A stretch of DNA of 64,000 nucleotides. Origin: Synergistales bacterium. Its GTDB lineage: Bacteria > Synergistota > Synergistia > Synergistales > Synergistaceae. The position numbers and the translations under genes were made by a program. Of this stretch, positions 42,363-50,681 are shown one piece after another. The stretch lies in contig BOCB01000001.1 in NCBI GenBank assembly GCA_026002695.1, positions 1-64,000 on the forward strand, given 5' to 3'. Under the pieces are notes generated by a model. That model did no database searches. It was not told the DNA's origin and worked only from the letters and a program-made list of their open reading frames with translations. Within the stretch, counting starts at the first letter, position 1; the number at the start of each line of letters is the position of its first letter.

Positions 42363-44568
42363 TGAGCCTTTCGTTTCGGCCGTATACGCTCGTTAGTTTG
42401 TCGCAGGTTATATGCTCAATAATCGCCGTTGCCGCCTGTTCATTGATAATGGCGGCGGCTTTGAGAATAAATTCCTCCGGGTTGTTGGCAAACTGTTTAC
42501 GAACGAGCTTTTCCATACCGTTCAAAATGCGCGTTACGGCGTTGCGCGTCAAACCCGTTTCCGCCGCGAGTTTGCCTATAAGGTCATATCGTACCGTCGT
42601 GCTTGCCGCAAGCCTTGCGGCTTCGCGGCCGGCGTCGCCGCGTTTGAACGCTTCACCGCTTTTGAGCTGCTCCTGCGACTGTATCTCGCCGAGCGCGCCC
42701 TGCTCAATCTTGACATACACCTTTGCCACGACCAATTTATTAAGCGCGTTTATGGCTTTCTCAATCAGTTCTTCTTCGTCAAAGTTTACGATGTAGCAGC
42801 TGTGGCGGTTAATTCTCGGCCATAACGCCTTAAACTCCGCTCCCGCGAGCTTATCTTTATCGATTACAAGCTCGACGTTGTTACTCCGAGCGTTGTCGGG
42901 CTTGTTTGCTTTCGGGTCGTAGACGGAATCAATGATAGCTATAACATCCCCGGCATAGTCGGTAACTTCTTCGGCAATGGCGGCAGCTCCATTCTTTTTA
43001 TCTTCGTAATATTTATCCGTGAGCGTCCCGCGCTTAATATAGCCTTCCGAAATCAGGCCCTCGTAAATGGCGAGCGCGAGATTCGCGTCAACGACCTGCT
43101 CTGCTCCATTCACGCCGCGGATAATTTTGTCTTTGAATAAATCCGCCGTTACAAGGCGCGGACGATACGCCGCGGCGTCGGCAAGCTCTTCTTGCAAACC
43201 CTTGGCGAAGCTGTCGTAGCTTTCGCCGGCGATGACCGTCAGCACATTGAGATTGTGAACGCCGCCGCCGAGCAAGGTCTCGTCCATGCGCTCGCCGGAC
43301 TGGTTGACGCACAGGCGCAGGCCGCGCCCGACTTCCTGCCTCTTGCGTATCTCGCTGCCGGACTGCTTCAACGTGCAAATCTGGAACACGTTCGGATTGT
43401 CCCAACCTTCGCGAAGCGCGGAATGGCTGAATATGAACCGCACGGGTTCCTCAAAGGACAGCAGACGCTCCTTGTCTTTCATAATGAGGTCGTATGCGTC
43501 CCGGTCATCGGAAGTTCGTGTCTTTTTATCGCTGTACTTGCTGTCCGCATACCGGTTCTTCTTATCAATCGAAAAATACCCGGCGTGAGTATGCTTCACC
43601 GACATACCTTTCAGATAATCAAGGTATGCCTCGCTGTCATCAGCCGCGGTAGGATTGCCTTTGCCGGCATTGACGCTTTGCAAATAGACATAACTCTCGG
43701 TCGCTGTGCCGCCTGTTACGGAAACGCCCTTGACGCTAATCTTCTTTACGAGTTTCTTGTTATACGCTTCCATAGCGTCAAGGCGGTAGACCATGCGGTA
43801 GACCATATTGTACTCGTCCTTGTGTGTCGCGGAGTAACGGAGAGTGAGCAGCGGCGAAAACTTCTTCAAACTCGCCTTTGTAGCTTCGCCCTCAACGGAC
43901 TGCGGCTCGTCGATTATGAGAATCGGGTTCGTTTTCGCCAACACGTCAATCGGCCTGCGGGAACGGAACTCGTCAAGCTCCGTATCAATGCGCCTTGCGT
44001 CTTTGCCGCGAGCGTTAAACGCCTGACTGTTAATAATCATTGCGTTTATTGCGTTATCGGAGGCGTAGCGGTCAATCTCGGCAAGCCGCTTGCTGTCGTA
44101 AATGAAATATCGGATTTTCGAGCCGTATTCCTCGGCGAAATGCTCCTCGGTAATCTGAAACGACTTATACACGCCCTCGCGGATAGCCACGCTCGGCACG
44201 ACGATGATAAATTTACTCCACCCGTACCGCTCGTGAAGCTCGTACATCGTTTTGATATAGGTGTACGTTTTGCCCGTGCCTGTTTCCATTTCAACAGTGA
44301 CGTTATACTTGCCCTCTAACTTATCAGACGGCTTAATCCGCTGTCCGCGCTGTAACCGCTTAATATTATCCAAAACAGAGTCCGGCGCGAGCTGAACGGG
44401 CGCGTTGCCGAAGCTCTCGGCGCCGTTATCGAAAAGCGAGGCTTGCGCGGCCTTGCCTGGGTCAACGATATATTTACGCGATGACTGTAACGGTTGCCCC
44501 GCGAACACGTCACAGACGGCGTTCGCCGCGTCAAGCTGAAACTTTTGGTGCTTGAATTGCAGTTTCAA
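42334..44568 (-). CDS. res: Type III restriction enzyme Res subunit (helicase-nuclease), 3' frameshift
   Basis: A 744-residue DEAD-like helicase subunit of a type III restriction system. Walker A is METGTGKTYTY, the DEAD-like box LIIDEPQS, motif III LRYSATHKDEY, and motif VI QEVGRGLRLCVN. Type III Res uses ATP to communicate along DNA and cleave about 25 bases from the site, with Mod giving specificity. Start at TTG 44568, 7 bases after GGAGG, overlapping the Fic stop. The normal last 46 residues lie in another frame (42222-42362), so the protein ends in an aberrant tail unless this is a sequencing error. Confidence 0.88.
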   Translation of the reverse strand: MKLQFKHQKFQLDAANAVCDVFAGQPLQSSRKYIVDPGKAAQASLFDNGAESFGNAPVQLAPDSVLDNIKRLQRGQRIKPSDKLEGKYNVTVEMETGTGKTYTYIKTMYELHERYGWSKFIIVVPSVAIREGVYKSFQITEEHFAEEYGSKIRYFIYDSKRLAEIDRYASDNAINAMIINSQAFNARGKDARRIDTELDEFRSRRPIDVLAKTNPILIIDEPQSVEGEATKASLKKFSPLLTLRYSATHKDEYNMVYRMVYRLDAMEAYNKKLVKKISVKGVSVTGGTATESYVYLQSVNAGKGNPTAADDSEAYLDYLKGMSVKHTHAGYFSIDKKNRYADSKYSDKKTRTSDDRDAYDLIMKDKERLLSFEEPVRFIFSHSALREGWDNPNVFQICTLKQSGSEIRKRQEVGRGLRLCVNQSGERMDETLLGGGVHNLNVLTVIAGESYDSFAKGLQEELADAAAYRPRLVTADLFKDKIIRGVNGAEQVVDANLALAIYEGLISEGYIKRGTLTDKYYEDKKNGAAAIAEEVTDYAGDVIAIIDSVYDPKANKPDNARSNNVELVIDKDKLAGAEFKALWPRINRHSCYIVNFDEEELIEKAINALNKLVVAKVYVKIEQGALGEIQSQEQLKSGEAFKRGDAGREAARLAASTTVRYDLIGKLAAETGLTRNAVTRILNGMEKLVRKQFANNPEEFILKAAAIINEQAATAIIEHITCDKLTSVYGRNERLNEVPATPRD

Positions 44569-45581
44569 ACCAACACCTCCCAATAGCCTGTCTTATTTGA
44601 GCCGACTCGTATAATTTTTCCTGTTTGCTTTAGATTTTTGATTATACGTTTGACTGTTGCGGTTGATTTTCCAAGCAGAACCGCCAATTCGTCATAAGTG
44701 ATGCGCGGATTACTTTTTATCTCTTCAAGAACAACTTTTATCGGGTCATTTATCGGGTCATTTATTGGGTCAATCGATCTTGTTTCGGCCTCAATTACTC
44801 CGTTTTTCGTTTCAGTCGCAATGTCCACATATTTGTAAAGCGCATTCTCAATCGCGTCTATCATAAAATCAATGAACGGACGACAGTCCACCGTGCCTTG
44901 GTGCGACTCCTGTAAAGCACGATAGTACAGTGCTTGATTATTGTGTACCAAGGTTTCAACGGGCATCCACGTAAACAGCGGATTCCACTTTGATAATATG
45001 AGTGTCTGCCAAAGCCGCCCGATTCTGCCATTGCCGTCGCGGAAAGGGTGTATGTGTTCAAGCATAAAATGTACGGCTGAGCTTTTAATCAGCGGATGCG
45101 CCGAGCTTTCGGTTGCCCAATCAATCAAATCGACTGTCAAATAAGGCACGTCTTGATATGGTGCTCCCTGATGAAGTATTGTGCCGTCACCACGGGCTAC
45201 AACTACACCACAGGTGCGATAAGCACCGGATTCTTCAACCAGCCCGGCGGTCATACAAGCATGGGCTTTGAGTAAATCATCCGAACTATATGGGTTCAAT
45301 TCTTCCAGCAAGTCATATGCCGCCCAAGCGTTTTGTACTTCTTTGATGTCTTTTGGCGGTCCCAGTACAGGCTTTCCGTTGATTACATCCTGCACCTGCC
45401 GGGGAGTAAGGACGTTACCCTCAATCGCGGTAGACGCGTGAATGGATAATATACGATTGTATTTGCGTAAGCGCAGTACGTCGTTATGCTGTTCCTCGCT
45501 GATTTTTACACGTTCCAGCAGAGCATGGATTTCTCCAATTTTCAAATGCCAAAACGGGGATTGAGTAAAAAAGTCGTTCAT
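44565..45581 (-). CDS. Fic-family AMP transferase with winged-helix domain
   Basis: A 338-residue Fic protein. The inhibitory motif is Ser50-x3-Glu54 (TAIEGN, class II) and the catalytic motif HPFRDGNGRIGR begins at His178. The C-terminal about 70 residues form a winged helix (ITYDELAVLLGKSTATVKRI). A short repeat DPINDPINDPI links the two. Fic enzymes transfer AMP to target proteins. It sits between mod and res with 8-base and overlapping junctions, so it is part of the type III locus, as in other genomes; its target is unknown. Confidence 0.9.
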   Translation of the reverse strand: MNDFFTQSPFWHLKIGEIHALLERVKISEEQHNDVLRLRKYNRILSIHASTAIEGNVLTPRQVQDVINGKPVLGPPKDIKEVQNAWAAYDLLEELNPYSSDDLLKAHACMTAGLVEESGAYRTCGVVVARGDGTILHQGAPYQDVPYLTVDLIDWATESSAHPLIKSSAVHFMLEHIHPFRDGNGRIGRLWQTLILSKWNPLFTWMPVETLVHNNQALYYRALQESHQGTVDCRPFIDFMIDAIENALYKYVDIATETKNGVIEAETRSIDPINDPINDPIKVVLEEIKSNPRITYDELAVLLGKSTATVKRIIKNLKQTGKIIRVGSNKTGYWEVLV

Positions 45582-45589
45582 ATCCCCCC

Positions 45590-47524
45590 CTATATAACCC
45601 GAACGCTCGCGTTCGGCGCAAGGAGCTTGAATATCTCGAACAGGTTTATCTTCTGCGGACTGCTCGTAAAGCTGTCGTCGCGGAACACGACGCGGCTTGT
45701 GAGCGGCTGACGCTCTTTGCAGCGGTTCGCGATCTCACGCACAAGCTCCTCCGTCACGCCTTTCTCGAAGCAAGCGTACAGGTCGCCGTCATTGTAGTTC
45801 TGCGCGTCGAAGCCCGCGATCTTCTCCACGACGTGCGGCCGGTTCAGCGGCAAGCCCCATTCGAGCAAGCAGCCGTACAGCAAATCCCCGGCAGTTCGGT
45901 CGGACTTCACGTTGTCGATTAAACCCTCAAGGTCAAGCTGCTCGCCGTTATCCTTAACGCCGTTCGCCCATTCGTGTGCGTTGTAATACACGTCGTTCAT
46001 ATTCGTATCGTCAAGCTTGAGAACGCGGAAGCCCGCATCAAGCTCCGCCGTGCCGAGCGGATTGCCGGCTTTGATTTTGTCCCCGGCGCGGCGGATGCGC
46101 TCTTTGCCTATTTCGCAGATATTAGTGAATCCCGCCTTTGCCGCTTCAGTACCCTCTGCGCATAATTCAGGTAACTGAACCATAATGAACTTGCGCTTGC
46201 CGCCGTCCTCGGCGTTAAGCCGCATAACTGCGTGGGCTGTCGTGGCAGAACCGGAGAAAAAATCGAGGACAAGACCGTCTTCATCGCTCCCCATTTGAAC
46301 AAGCCGCGATATCATTTCCATAGGTTTAGGATAGTCAAAGACTTTCCCTTGAAACATATCCTTAACCAGTAATGTGCCTTTTTCGGTATTGCTGTCCTTA
46401 TCCCACCAAACAGAACGAGCCATTCTCCGCGCTTCTCGATATTTTTCAACAATCATATAGCTGCCATTACGCATTGGTTTTGCTTTTATATTGATGTTCA
46501 AGTTTTCAGCGGCTTTGGGTTTGCCCCAGCGCCAAACTGTGTTTATGCCTTGTGATTCTAACGGATATAATTCCAGCCAACCTTCGCGTGGTTCTAAATC
46601 AATTTCGTACAAGTCGTTTTCATCAGCTTTGGCAGTATTGATATAGAATGGATACCAAAGGTTGCGGCGGTTTTCTTTATTAAATTTGATGTTCCTATTA
46701 CGAAGTTCTCTCAACTCGAAACCGCCCAAAGTGTCTTGGAACGGAAACTCGCTGTTTTCGTCTGCGACTAAGTTCATTTCAAGTGCGTCAGATTTTCTAT
46801 ATGCAAGAATATAATCGTGCATCCTTGCAATTCCGCCGTAGTCACGACCACGCGGATTAGCAACAACCGTTATTTGTCCAATAAAATTACTTACGCCAAA
46901 CACCTCGTCGCAAATCTTGCGTAGCTGGGCAACTTCATTGTCGTCAATACTGATAAAAATTGCACCGTCATTCGACAGTAGATTTCGCGCCAAAACAAGA
47001 CGCGGATAAATCATACTGCACCAATCAGAGTGAAAGCGCGGGTTGCTGTCTGAGTTCTCGCGGAAATTCTTGTTGCCGTTCTCGTCGAAAAGCGAGATTT
47101 CCTCATCATATTCCTCATCGTTGGAGCGGAAACTGTCGTTGTAGATGAAATCGTGCCCCGTGTTGTACGGCGGGTCGGTGTATATCATTTTGACCTTGCC
47201 GAGATAGCTCTCCTGCAAGAGTTTCAACACGTCAAGGTTGTCACCCTCAATGTAAAGGTTCTCGGTGGTGTCCCAATCCTTGCTCTCGCTCGGCACGGGG
47301 CGGAGCGTCCTGCGAATCGGTCTGCCCGCTTCGGCGATAGCTTCGCGCTTACCCACCCAAGTGAACTCGTAGGCTTCGCGCTCCCAAACTTCCTCGCCCA
47401 CAAACGAGCGCAGAGCGTCAAGGTTCACCTTACCCTCGGAGATTAGGTTCGGGAACAGCTCGTTGAGCTTCGCGGTATTCGCGGCGGTGAGGTCGGGGGT
47501 TTGGAATTTCATCTTATTTGACAT
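45590..47524 (-). CDS. mod: Type III DNA methyltransferase Mod
   Basis: A 644-residue site-specific adenine methyltransferase. Motif IV TDPPYNTG lies near residue 125 and the AdoMet motif LDFFSGSATTAHAV near residue 410, with the target recognition region between. It modifies the site and guides Res. The start is the ATG at 47524 with GGAG 9 bases upstream. It overlaps the DUF4391 fragment by 11 bases. No repeat tract typical of phase-variable mod genes is seen. Confidence 0.92.
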   Translation of the reverse strand: MSNKMKFQTPDLTAANTAKLNELFPNLISEGKVNLDALRSFVGEEVWEREAYEFTWVGKREAIAEAGRPIRRTLRPVPSESKDWDTTENLYIEGDNLDVLKLLQESYLGKVKMIYTDPPYNTGHDFIYNDSFRSNDEEYDEEISLFDENGNKNFRENSDSNPRFHSDWCSMIYPRLVLARNLLSNDGAIFISIDDNEVAQLRKICDEVFGVSNFIGQITVVANPRGRDYGGIARMHDYILAYRKSDALEMNLVADENSEFPFQDTLGGFELRELRNRNIKFNKENRRNLWYPFYINTAKADENDLYEIDLEPREGWLELYPLESQGINTVWRWGKPKAAENLNINIKAKPMRNGSYMIVEKYREARRMARSVWWDKDSNTEKGTLLVKDMFQGKVFDYPKPMEMISRLVQMGSDEDGLVLDFFSGSATTAHAVMRLNAEDGGKRKFIMVQLPELCAEGTEAAKAGFTNICEIGKERIRRAGDKIKAGNPLGTAELDAGFRVLKLDDTNMNDVYYNAHEWANGVKDNGEQLDLEGLIDNVKSDRTAGDLLYGCLLEWGLPLNRPHVVEKIAGFDAQNYNDGDLYACFEKGVTEELVREIANRCKERQPLTSRVVFRDDSFTSSPQKINLFEIFKLLAPNASVRVI

Positions 47525-47741
47525 TTTCAAGTTCTCCTTTAAGTTTTTTCAGTTCTGCGTTAAGTTCCAACCGGCGGTTCAGTTGCTTTTCGCGCTGTAT
47601 TTTATTTGCGTTTCTTTCGCCGGAGTACAGCGCGTATGTAATTTTACCGCCTTGCTCCGGCGTGAACAAGAGCTTATGCGGTACAGCCTTGCTTATCAGC
47701 AGCAATACGCACTTGGTGATGTCTCGCACCATTAACGCCAT
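47514..47741 (-). pseudogene. C-terminal remnant of a DUF4391 gene
   Basis: Seventy-five residues. CVLLLISKAVPHKLLFT and GGKITYALYSGERN resemble the C-terminal half of DUF4391 proteins, which accompany type III restriction loci. The N-terminal two thirds is missing; upstream lies an unrelated relaxase tail on the other strand. The end is a lysine-rich coiled helix. Confidence 0.6.
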
Positions 47742-47821
47742 AAGTCCAAGTGTTTCTGCGTCCTCTTTCAGTTTTTCGCTGTGGGATACAGAACTCCCGT
47801 GCGCTCTTAGACTCTTTTTCT

Positions 47822-47980
47822 TCGAGAAATGCCGGCGAAGTAAACCAGAAATTAACGGGCGAATACCACGCGCTGAAAGATGAAATCCGCGAGGTTGAGG
47901 TTATCCGCAAGTATGCCGAGCAGATACAACGGACGATTGAGCCGCCAAGACAGACGAGAGCGCGGGGTATGGAATTGTAA
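47822..47980 (+). pseudogene. C-terminal remnant of a relaxase/mobilisation protein
   Basis: About 52 codons in frame to TAA 47978-47980. The sequence LTGEYHALKDEIREVEVIRK and ARGMEL resembles the C-terminal helix of relaxases from conjugative elements. No relaxase catalytic domain is present. It is followed by a hairpin terminator. Indicates loss of a mobile element that once carried the island. Confidence 0.45.
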
Positions 47981-47990
47981 ATTGATAAAG

Positions 47991-48020
47991 ACGGGCGGGG
48001 AGAATCGCCCTGCCCGTTTT
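47991..48020 (+). terminator. Intrinsic terminator behind the relaxase remnant
   Basis: ACGGGCGGGG and CCCTGCCCGT form a 10-bp stem with one mismatch, followed by TTTT. Confidence 0.65.
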
Positions 48021-48080
48021 ACCTTGTTGGCATTTTCAATCCCGAAAGCGCGGCATTTAGGTAGTAAATAAACGGCTTCA

Positions 48081-48290
48081 TCAACAGGAATATTTGCTCG
48101 CTTTGAACATAAGACTTTTGGGGTCGCAGAACGGGATACCGGTATCAAACTTACTCACGGCCAGTACAAGCGAGTGCAGGACTTCCTCGAACTCCGCGCA
48201 GGATTTTTTGTAGGTTTCTTTGTTCGCGTTGAACCATTCACGGTTATTGTTGTTTTCCAGGTCCGTGAGGTATGGAAAAATGCTATTCAT
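48081..48290 (-). pseudogene. N-terminal remnant of a DUF2461 gene
   Basis: Sixty-nine residues. FPYLTDLENNNNREWFNANKETY and the following helix match the start of DUF2461 proteins, which are normally about 220 residues. Similarity ends at DPKSLMF and the frame stops nine residues later. So the 3' two thirds have been deleted. Confidence 0.65.
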
Positions 48291-48308
48291 ACTTCACACC
48301 TTGCAATT

Positions 48309-48767
48309 TTATATATTTTCAGAAGCTATCAATTTGTGTAAGCAATCCCGAAAATATCGCTCGTTGTTTGACAGAACTCCGAAAAATTCATCGTCTATCT
48401 TTTCAACGATTGGTAACGCCCGTTTGATTGCTTCCCGCCCTTTTTCCAAGAGCCATACGGCATTTGCTCTTGTATCGTTCGGATTTGCCGCCCGTTTCAA
48501 GAACCCCTTTTCTTCCAAGCCCCGAATGATTTGTGAAACGGACATAACATCCATATCCGCCATCTTTGCGATATTTACCTGTGTCACATATTCGTCCGAC
48601 TGGCACAGAAAATTCAGCACCGTCATAACCACGAATTGCGGGTGAGTTATACCAACTTCCCGCAATTCGTTTTTTATTGCGGAGTGCCATTTGTTGTAAA
48701 CACGGATAAAAACCAATCCTGTTGAAGCGTCGGAATCCTTTTTGAATTTATCAGAAGGAAATTCCAC
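48309..48767 (-). CDS. MarR-family transcriptional regulator
   Basis: A 152-residue winged-helix repressor. Helix-turn-helix region VTQVNIAKMADMDVMSVSQI followed by the wing FLKRAANPNDTRANAVWL. GTG start immediately abuts the stop of the SRPBCC gene, so the two form an operon. The palindrome at 49203-49238 upstream of the operon is the obvious candidate for its binding site, giving autoregulation. Confidence 0.9.
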   Translation of the reverse strand: MEFPSDKFKKDSDASTGLVFIRVYNKWHSAIKNELREVGITHPQFVVMTVLNFLCQSDEYVTQVNIAKMADMDVMSVSQIIRGLEEKGFLKRAANPNDTRANAVWLLEKGREAIKRALPIVEKIDDEFFGVLSNNERYFRDCLHKLIASENI

Positions 48768-49181
48768 CTATTTCTCAACCTCTCTCTTGATTTTCAAAAC
48801 CGCGCCGGGTACATCAGAGAACACGCCGCAGAGAAAGCCAAGGTCATCTTCGCCGGGATTCTCTTTTTCCAGACGAACGCTGTGCCGGATATAGGTCTTG
48901 CCGTTTTCCCGCAGTATTTTATGCCCGAAATAAAGACTCCCCATTCCAGGAACGTCCGTCCTGTCGCAGTAAGAAGCGTTCTCGGCAACTTCTGTTAAGG
49001 TAAACGGCATTTCGGGCATTTCTTTCAATTTCATACTGCCCGTTGTGCCGGTCTTGACCTCGCCATCGAAAACTATGTTTTCTAAATCATTTTCCCAGAC
49101 ATAGCGTTTTGCGGGGTCGGCATAATAAGGCCAAATTTTCTCCGCAGGGGCGTTCGCTTCGAGCGTGAATTGCAGTTCCAT
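48768..49181 (-). CDS. SRPBCC-fold (polyketide cyclase/START-like) protein
   Basis: A 137-residue protein. MELQFTLEANAPAEKIWPYY is the first strand and helix of the SRPBCC ligand-binding fold, followed by GSMKLKEMPEMPFTLTEV. It probably binds a small hydrophobic ligand or senses one. Start is ATG 49181, 9 bases after AAAGGAG; an ATG at 49190 falls next to the ribosome site. First gene of the MarR operon. Confidence 0.82.
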   Translation of the reverse strand: MELQFTLEANAPAEKIWPYYADPAKRYVWENDLENIVFDGEVKTGTTGSMKLKEMPEMPFTLTEVAENASYCDRTDVPGMGSLYFGHKILRENGKTYIRHSVRLEKENPGEDDLGFLCGVFSDVPGAVLKIKREVEK

Positions 49182-49202
49182 AAAGTACATCTCCTTTGAT
49201 AA

Positions 49203-49254
49203 GCAGTATTATAATAAGCATGCTTACTATAATACTGCCCAACACGTTTGTCAA
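49203..49254 (-). promoter_or_regulatory. Promoter with 36-bp palindromic operator for the SRPBCC-marR operon
   Basis: TTGACA (49249-49254) and TATAGT (49226-49231) are 17 bases apart on the minus strand. A 36-bp palindrome with one mismatched pair, centred on GCATGC (49203-49238), covers the -10 box and the transcription start. This is the expected place for repression by the MarR protein. Confidence 0.75.
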
Positions 49255-49287
49255 GCCCTTTTTTGAGCCCGAATTTTCAGAAAAAAT

Positions 49288-49483
49288 GCACTGGAAGAAG
49301 CCGGCGAGATAAAAGACGCCGCGAACGTTGAGGAACAGATGGATTTTGACGCGCCTTGGACTAAGAAAAACGACGAGTCCCGTTTCGGCTGCAAAGACCA
49401 TGTAAAATGTGACTCCGGCAGCAAAATCATCGCGGACTTCAGCGTAACAGACGCTTCTGCGCGCGGCAGTCAGGAATTTGTGA
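49288..49483 (+). pseudogene. Internal fragment of an IS5-type transposase
   Basis: About 65 codons containing APWTKKNDESRFGCKDHVK and DFSVTDASARGSQ, which match the catalytic core of IS5-family transposases (WTKKxxxxxxGYKxH...TDASxxDSQ). Both ends are missing and the frame passes directly into HsdS-like sequence. No terminal repeats were seen. Confidence 0.65.
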
Positions 49484-49710
49484 GCATAGAGGTTCGCGTA
49501 AAGGGATCCATTTTAACGGAATTTGCGGTTATTGACTGCGTTTGCGATAAGGATATAATCAAGGGTATCAATTTATCAAGGCTCAAAAGACGGTGGCTAT
49601 ACTGTGAAATCGAACTGCTGAACCGGAAGTTACAGTAACAGCGGCAATTCAAGAAGTATCTTATGCAGCAGATGCTGACCGGAAGGACTCGCGTAACTCA
49701 TTATCCGTAA
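49484..49710 (+). pseudogene. C-terminal remnant of a type I restriction specificity subunit (HsdS)
   Basis: In the same frame as the transposase piece, GINLSRLKRRWLYCEIELL and, beyond an in-frame TAA at 49636-49638, QFKKYLMQQMLTGRTR, which is the typical HsdS C-terminal helix and end (KKGLLQQMLTGK-like). The stop codon and loss of the rest make it non-functional. Confidence 0.6.
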
Positions 49711-49766
49711 ATAGCGTGCCGTCTGCGCACGGCGGGGCAATCCGCGTGAAAGGAGCTGCAGAACTA

Positions 49767-50456
49767 ATGATTTATACAGACAAATATACAATGACAGTAG
49801 ACGAAAGTGTATTCTTGGCGAAACGGTATCTTGTTGACAACATTTACCACAGCGCGAGGCTGGAAGGATGCGCTATTACCTTTCCCGAAACGCAGACTAT
49901 TCTTGAGGGGGTGAACGTTGGTTCTGTCACGCTTGACGACATTCAGACGGTGTTGAATCTGCGTGACGCCTGGCGGTTCTTACTTGCCGAATTGGATAAG
50001 CCTTTCGATTCAGATTACCTCTGCGTACTCAACGGATATGTTTCGCGTAATGAAAGTCTTGAATGGGGCAGACTTCGCACCGGCAACGTAAGTATTAGCG
50101 GAACAAATTATCGTCCTCCGGTTATGAATGCCGATACGTTGTCAAAGGAATTAACGCGGCTTCTTACTATTCGTTTCGCTACTGAACGCGCAATTGAGGT
50201 TTTCCTGTGGGGCTGCCGCTCGCAACTGTTTCGGGACGGCAACAAACGCACAAGCACACTTGCCGCAAACGCTATTTTAATACGAAACGGGGCGGGCATA
50301 CTGTCTGTTCGTGATGAGTATTTACTTGAATTCAATACGCTTTTGCTTGATTACTACAATACCGGAGTACGTGAGGAGATGAAGCGTTTTCTATTTGAGA
50401 AAGCAATTGCAGGACTTGAAGATAAAGCGGGGTCTAAAAAGAATGACGTCAAATAA
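49767..50456 (+). CDS. Fic/DOC-family protein with Gln at the catalytic His position
   Basis: A 229-residue Fic-fold protein. The motif is QLFRDGNKRTS (from residue 153), where AMP-transferring Fic enzymes have HxFxxGNGR/K. A Ser29-x3-Glu33 motif (SARLEG) resembles the class II inhibitory helix. The His to Gln change would be expected to abolish standard AMP transfer, but similar variants are frequent in this subfamily, so it may do other chemistry. ATG at 49767 has AAAGGAG 11 bases upstream. It stands alone after the IS/HsdS debris. Confidence 0.82.
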   Translation: MIYTDKYTMTVDESVFLAKRYLVDNIYHSARLEGCAITFPETQTILEGVNVGSVTLDDIQTVLNLRDAWRFLLAELDKPFDSDYLCVLNGYVSRNESLEWGRLRTGNVSISGTNYRPPVMNADTLSKELTRLLTIRFATERAIEVFLWGCRSQLFRDGNKRTSTLAANAILIRNGAGILSVRDEYLLEFNTLLLDYYNTGVREEMKRFLFEKAIAGLEDKAGSKKNDVK

Positions 50457-50480
50457 TCCTAAGTAAATGCTGAGTTATTG

Positions 50481-50564
50481 TTAGGAGCCTAAAGGGTAAC
50501 GATAAAAACCTGACCGGCTCTGCATCCCAAAACGGCTAAATCCCATTTTGGGCGATTTAATCAG
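50481..50564. repeat. Dispersed repeats B (inverted) and A side by side
   Basis: 50481-50510 is the reverse complement of the TTACCCTTTAGGCTCC motif seen at 28376 and 63011. 50526-50564 is repeat A: CCCAAAA and TTTTGGG pair as a 7-bp stem, ending GATTTAATCAG. They lie in the gap between Fic and the protease gene. Confidence 0.6.
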
Positions 50565-50606
50565 CGCTTACCTAACTCATACTGCCCTCGCATCTTTATA
50601 CACGGC

Positions 50607-50632
50607 GAGCTCCCTCCGTCAGGAGGGAGCTC
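50607..50632 (-). terminator. Hairpin downstream of the M6 protease gene
   Basis: GAGCTCCCTCC-GTCA-GGAGGGAGCTC is a perfect 11-bp stem about 50 bases past the protease stop. It is close to convergent with the Fic gene and could serve both directions. T runs are weak. Confidence 0.6.
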
Positions 50633-50681
50633 GCGCGCGCCGTTATTAACTGAACGGGCGGGCGGGGCGGCAGCCCCCGCC

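Noticed and set aside
43192..44319. A 375-codon plus-strand frame opposite the type III res gene
   Set aside because: Shadow of the coding strand; the res frame has all helicase motifs.
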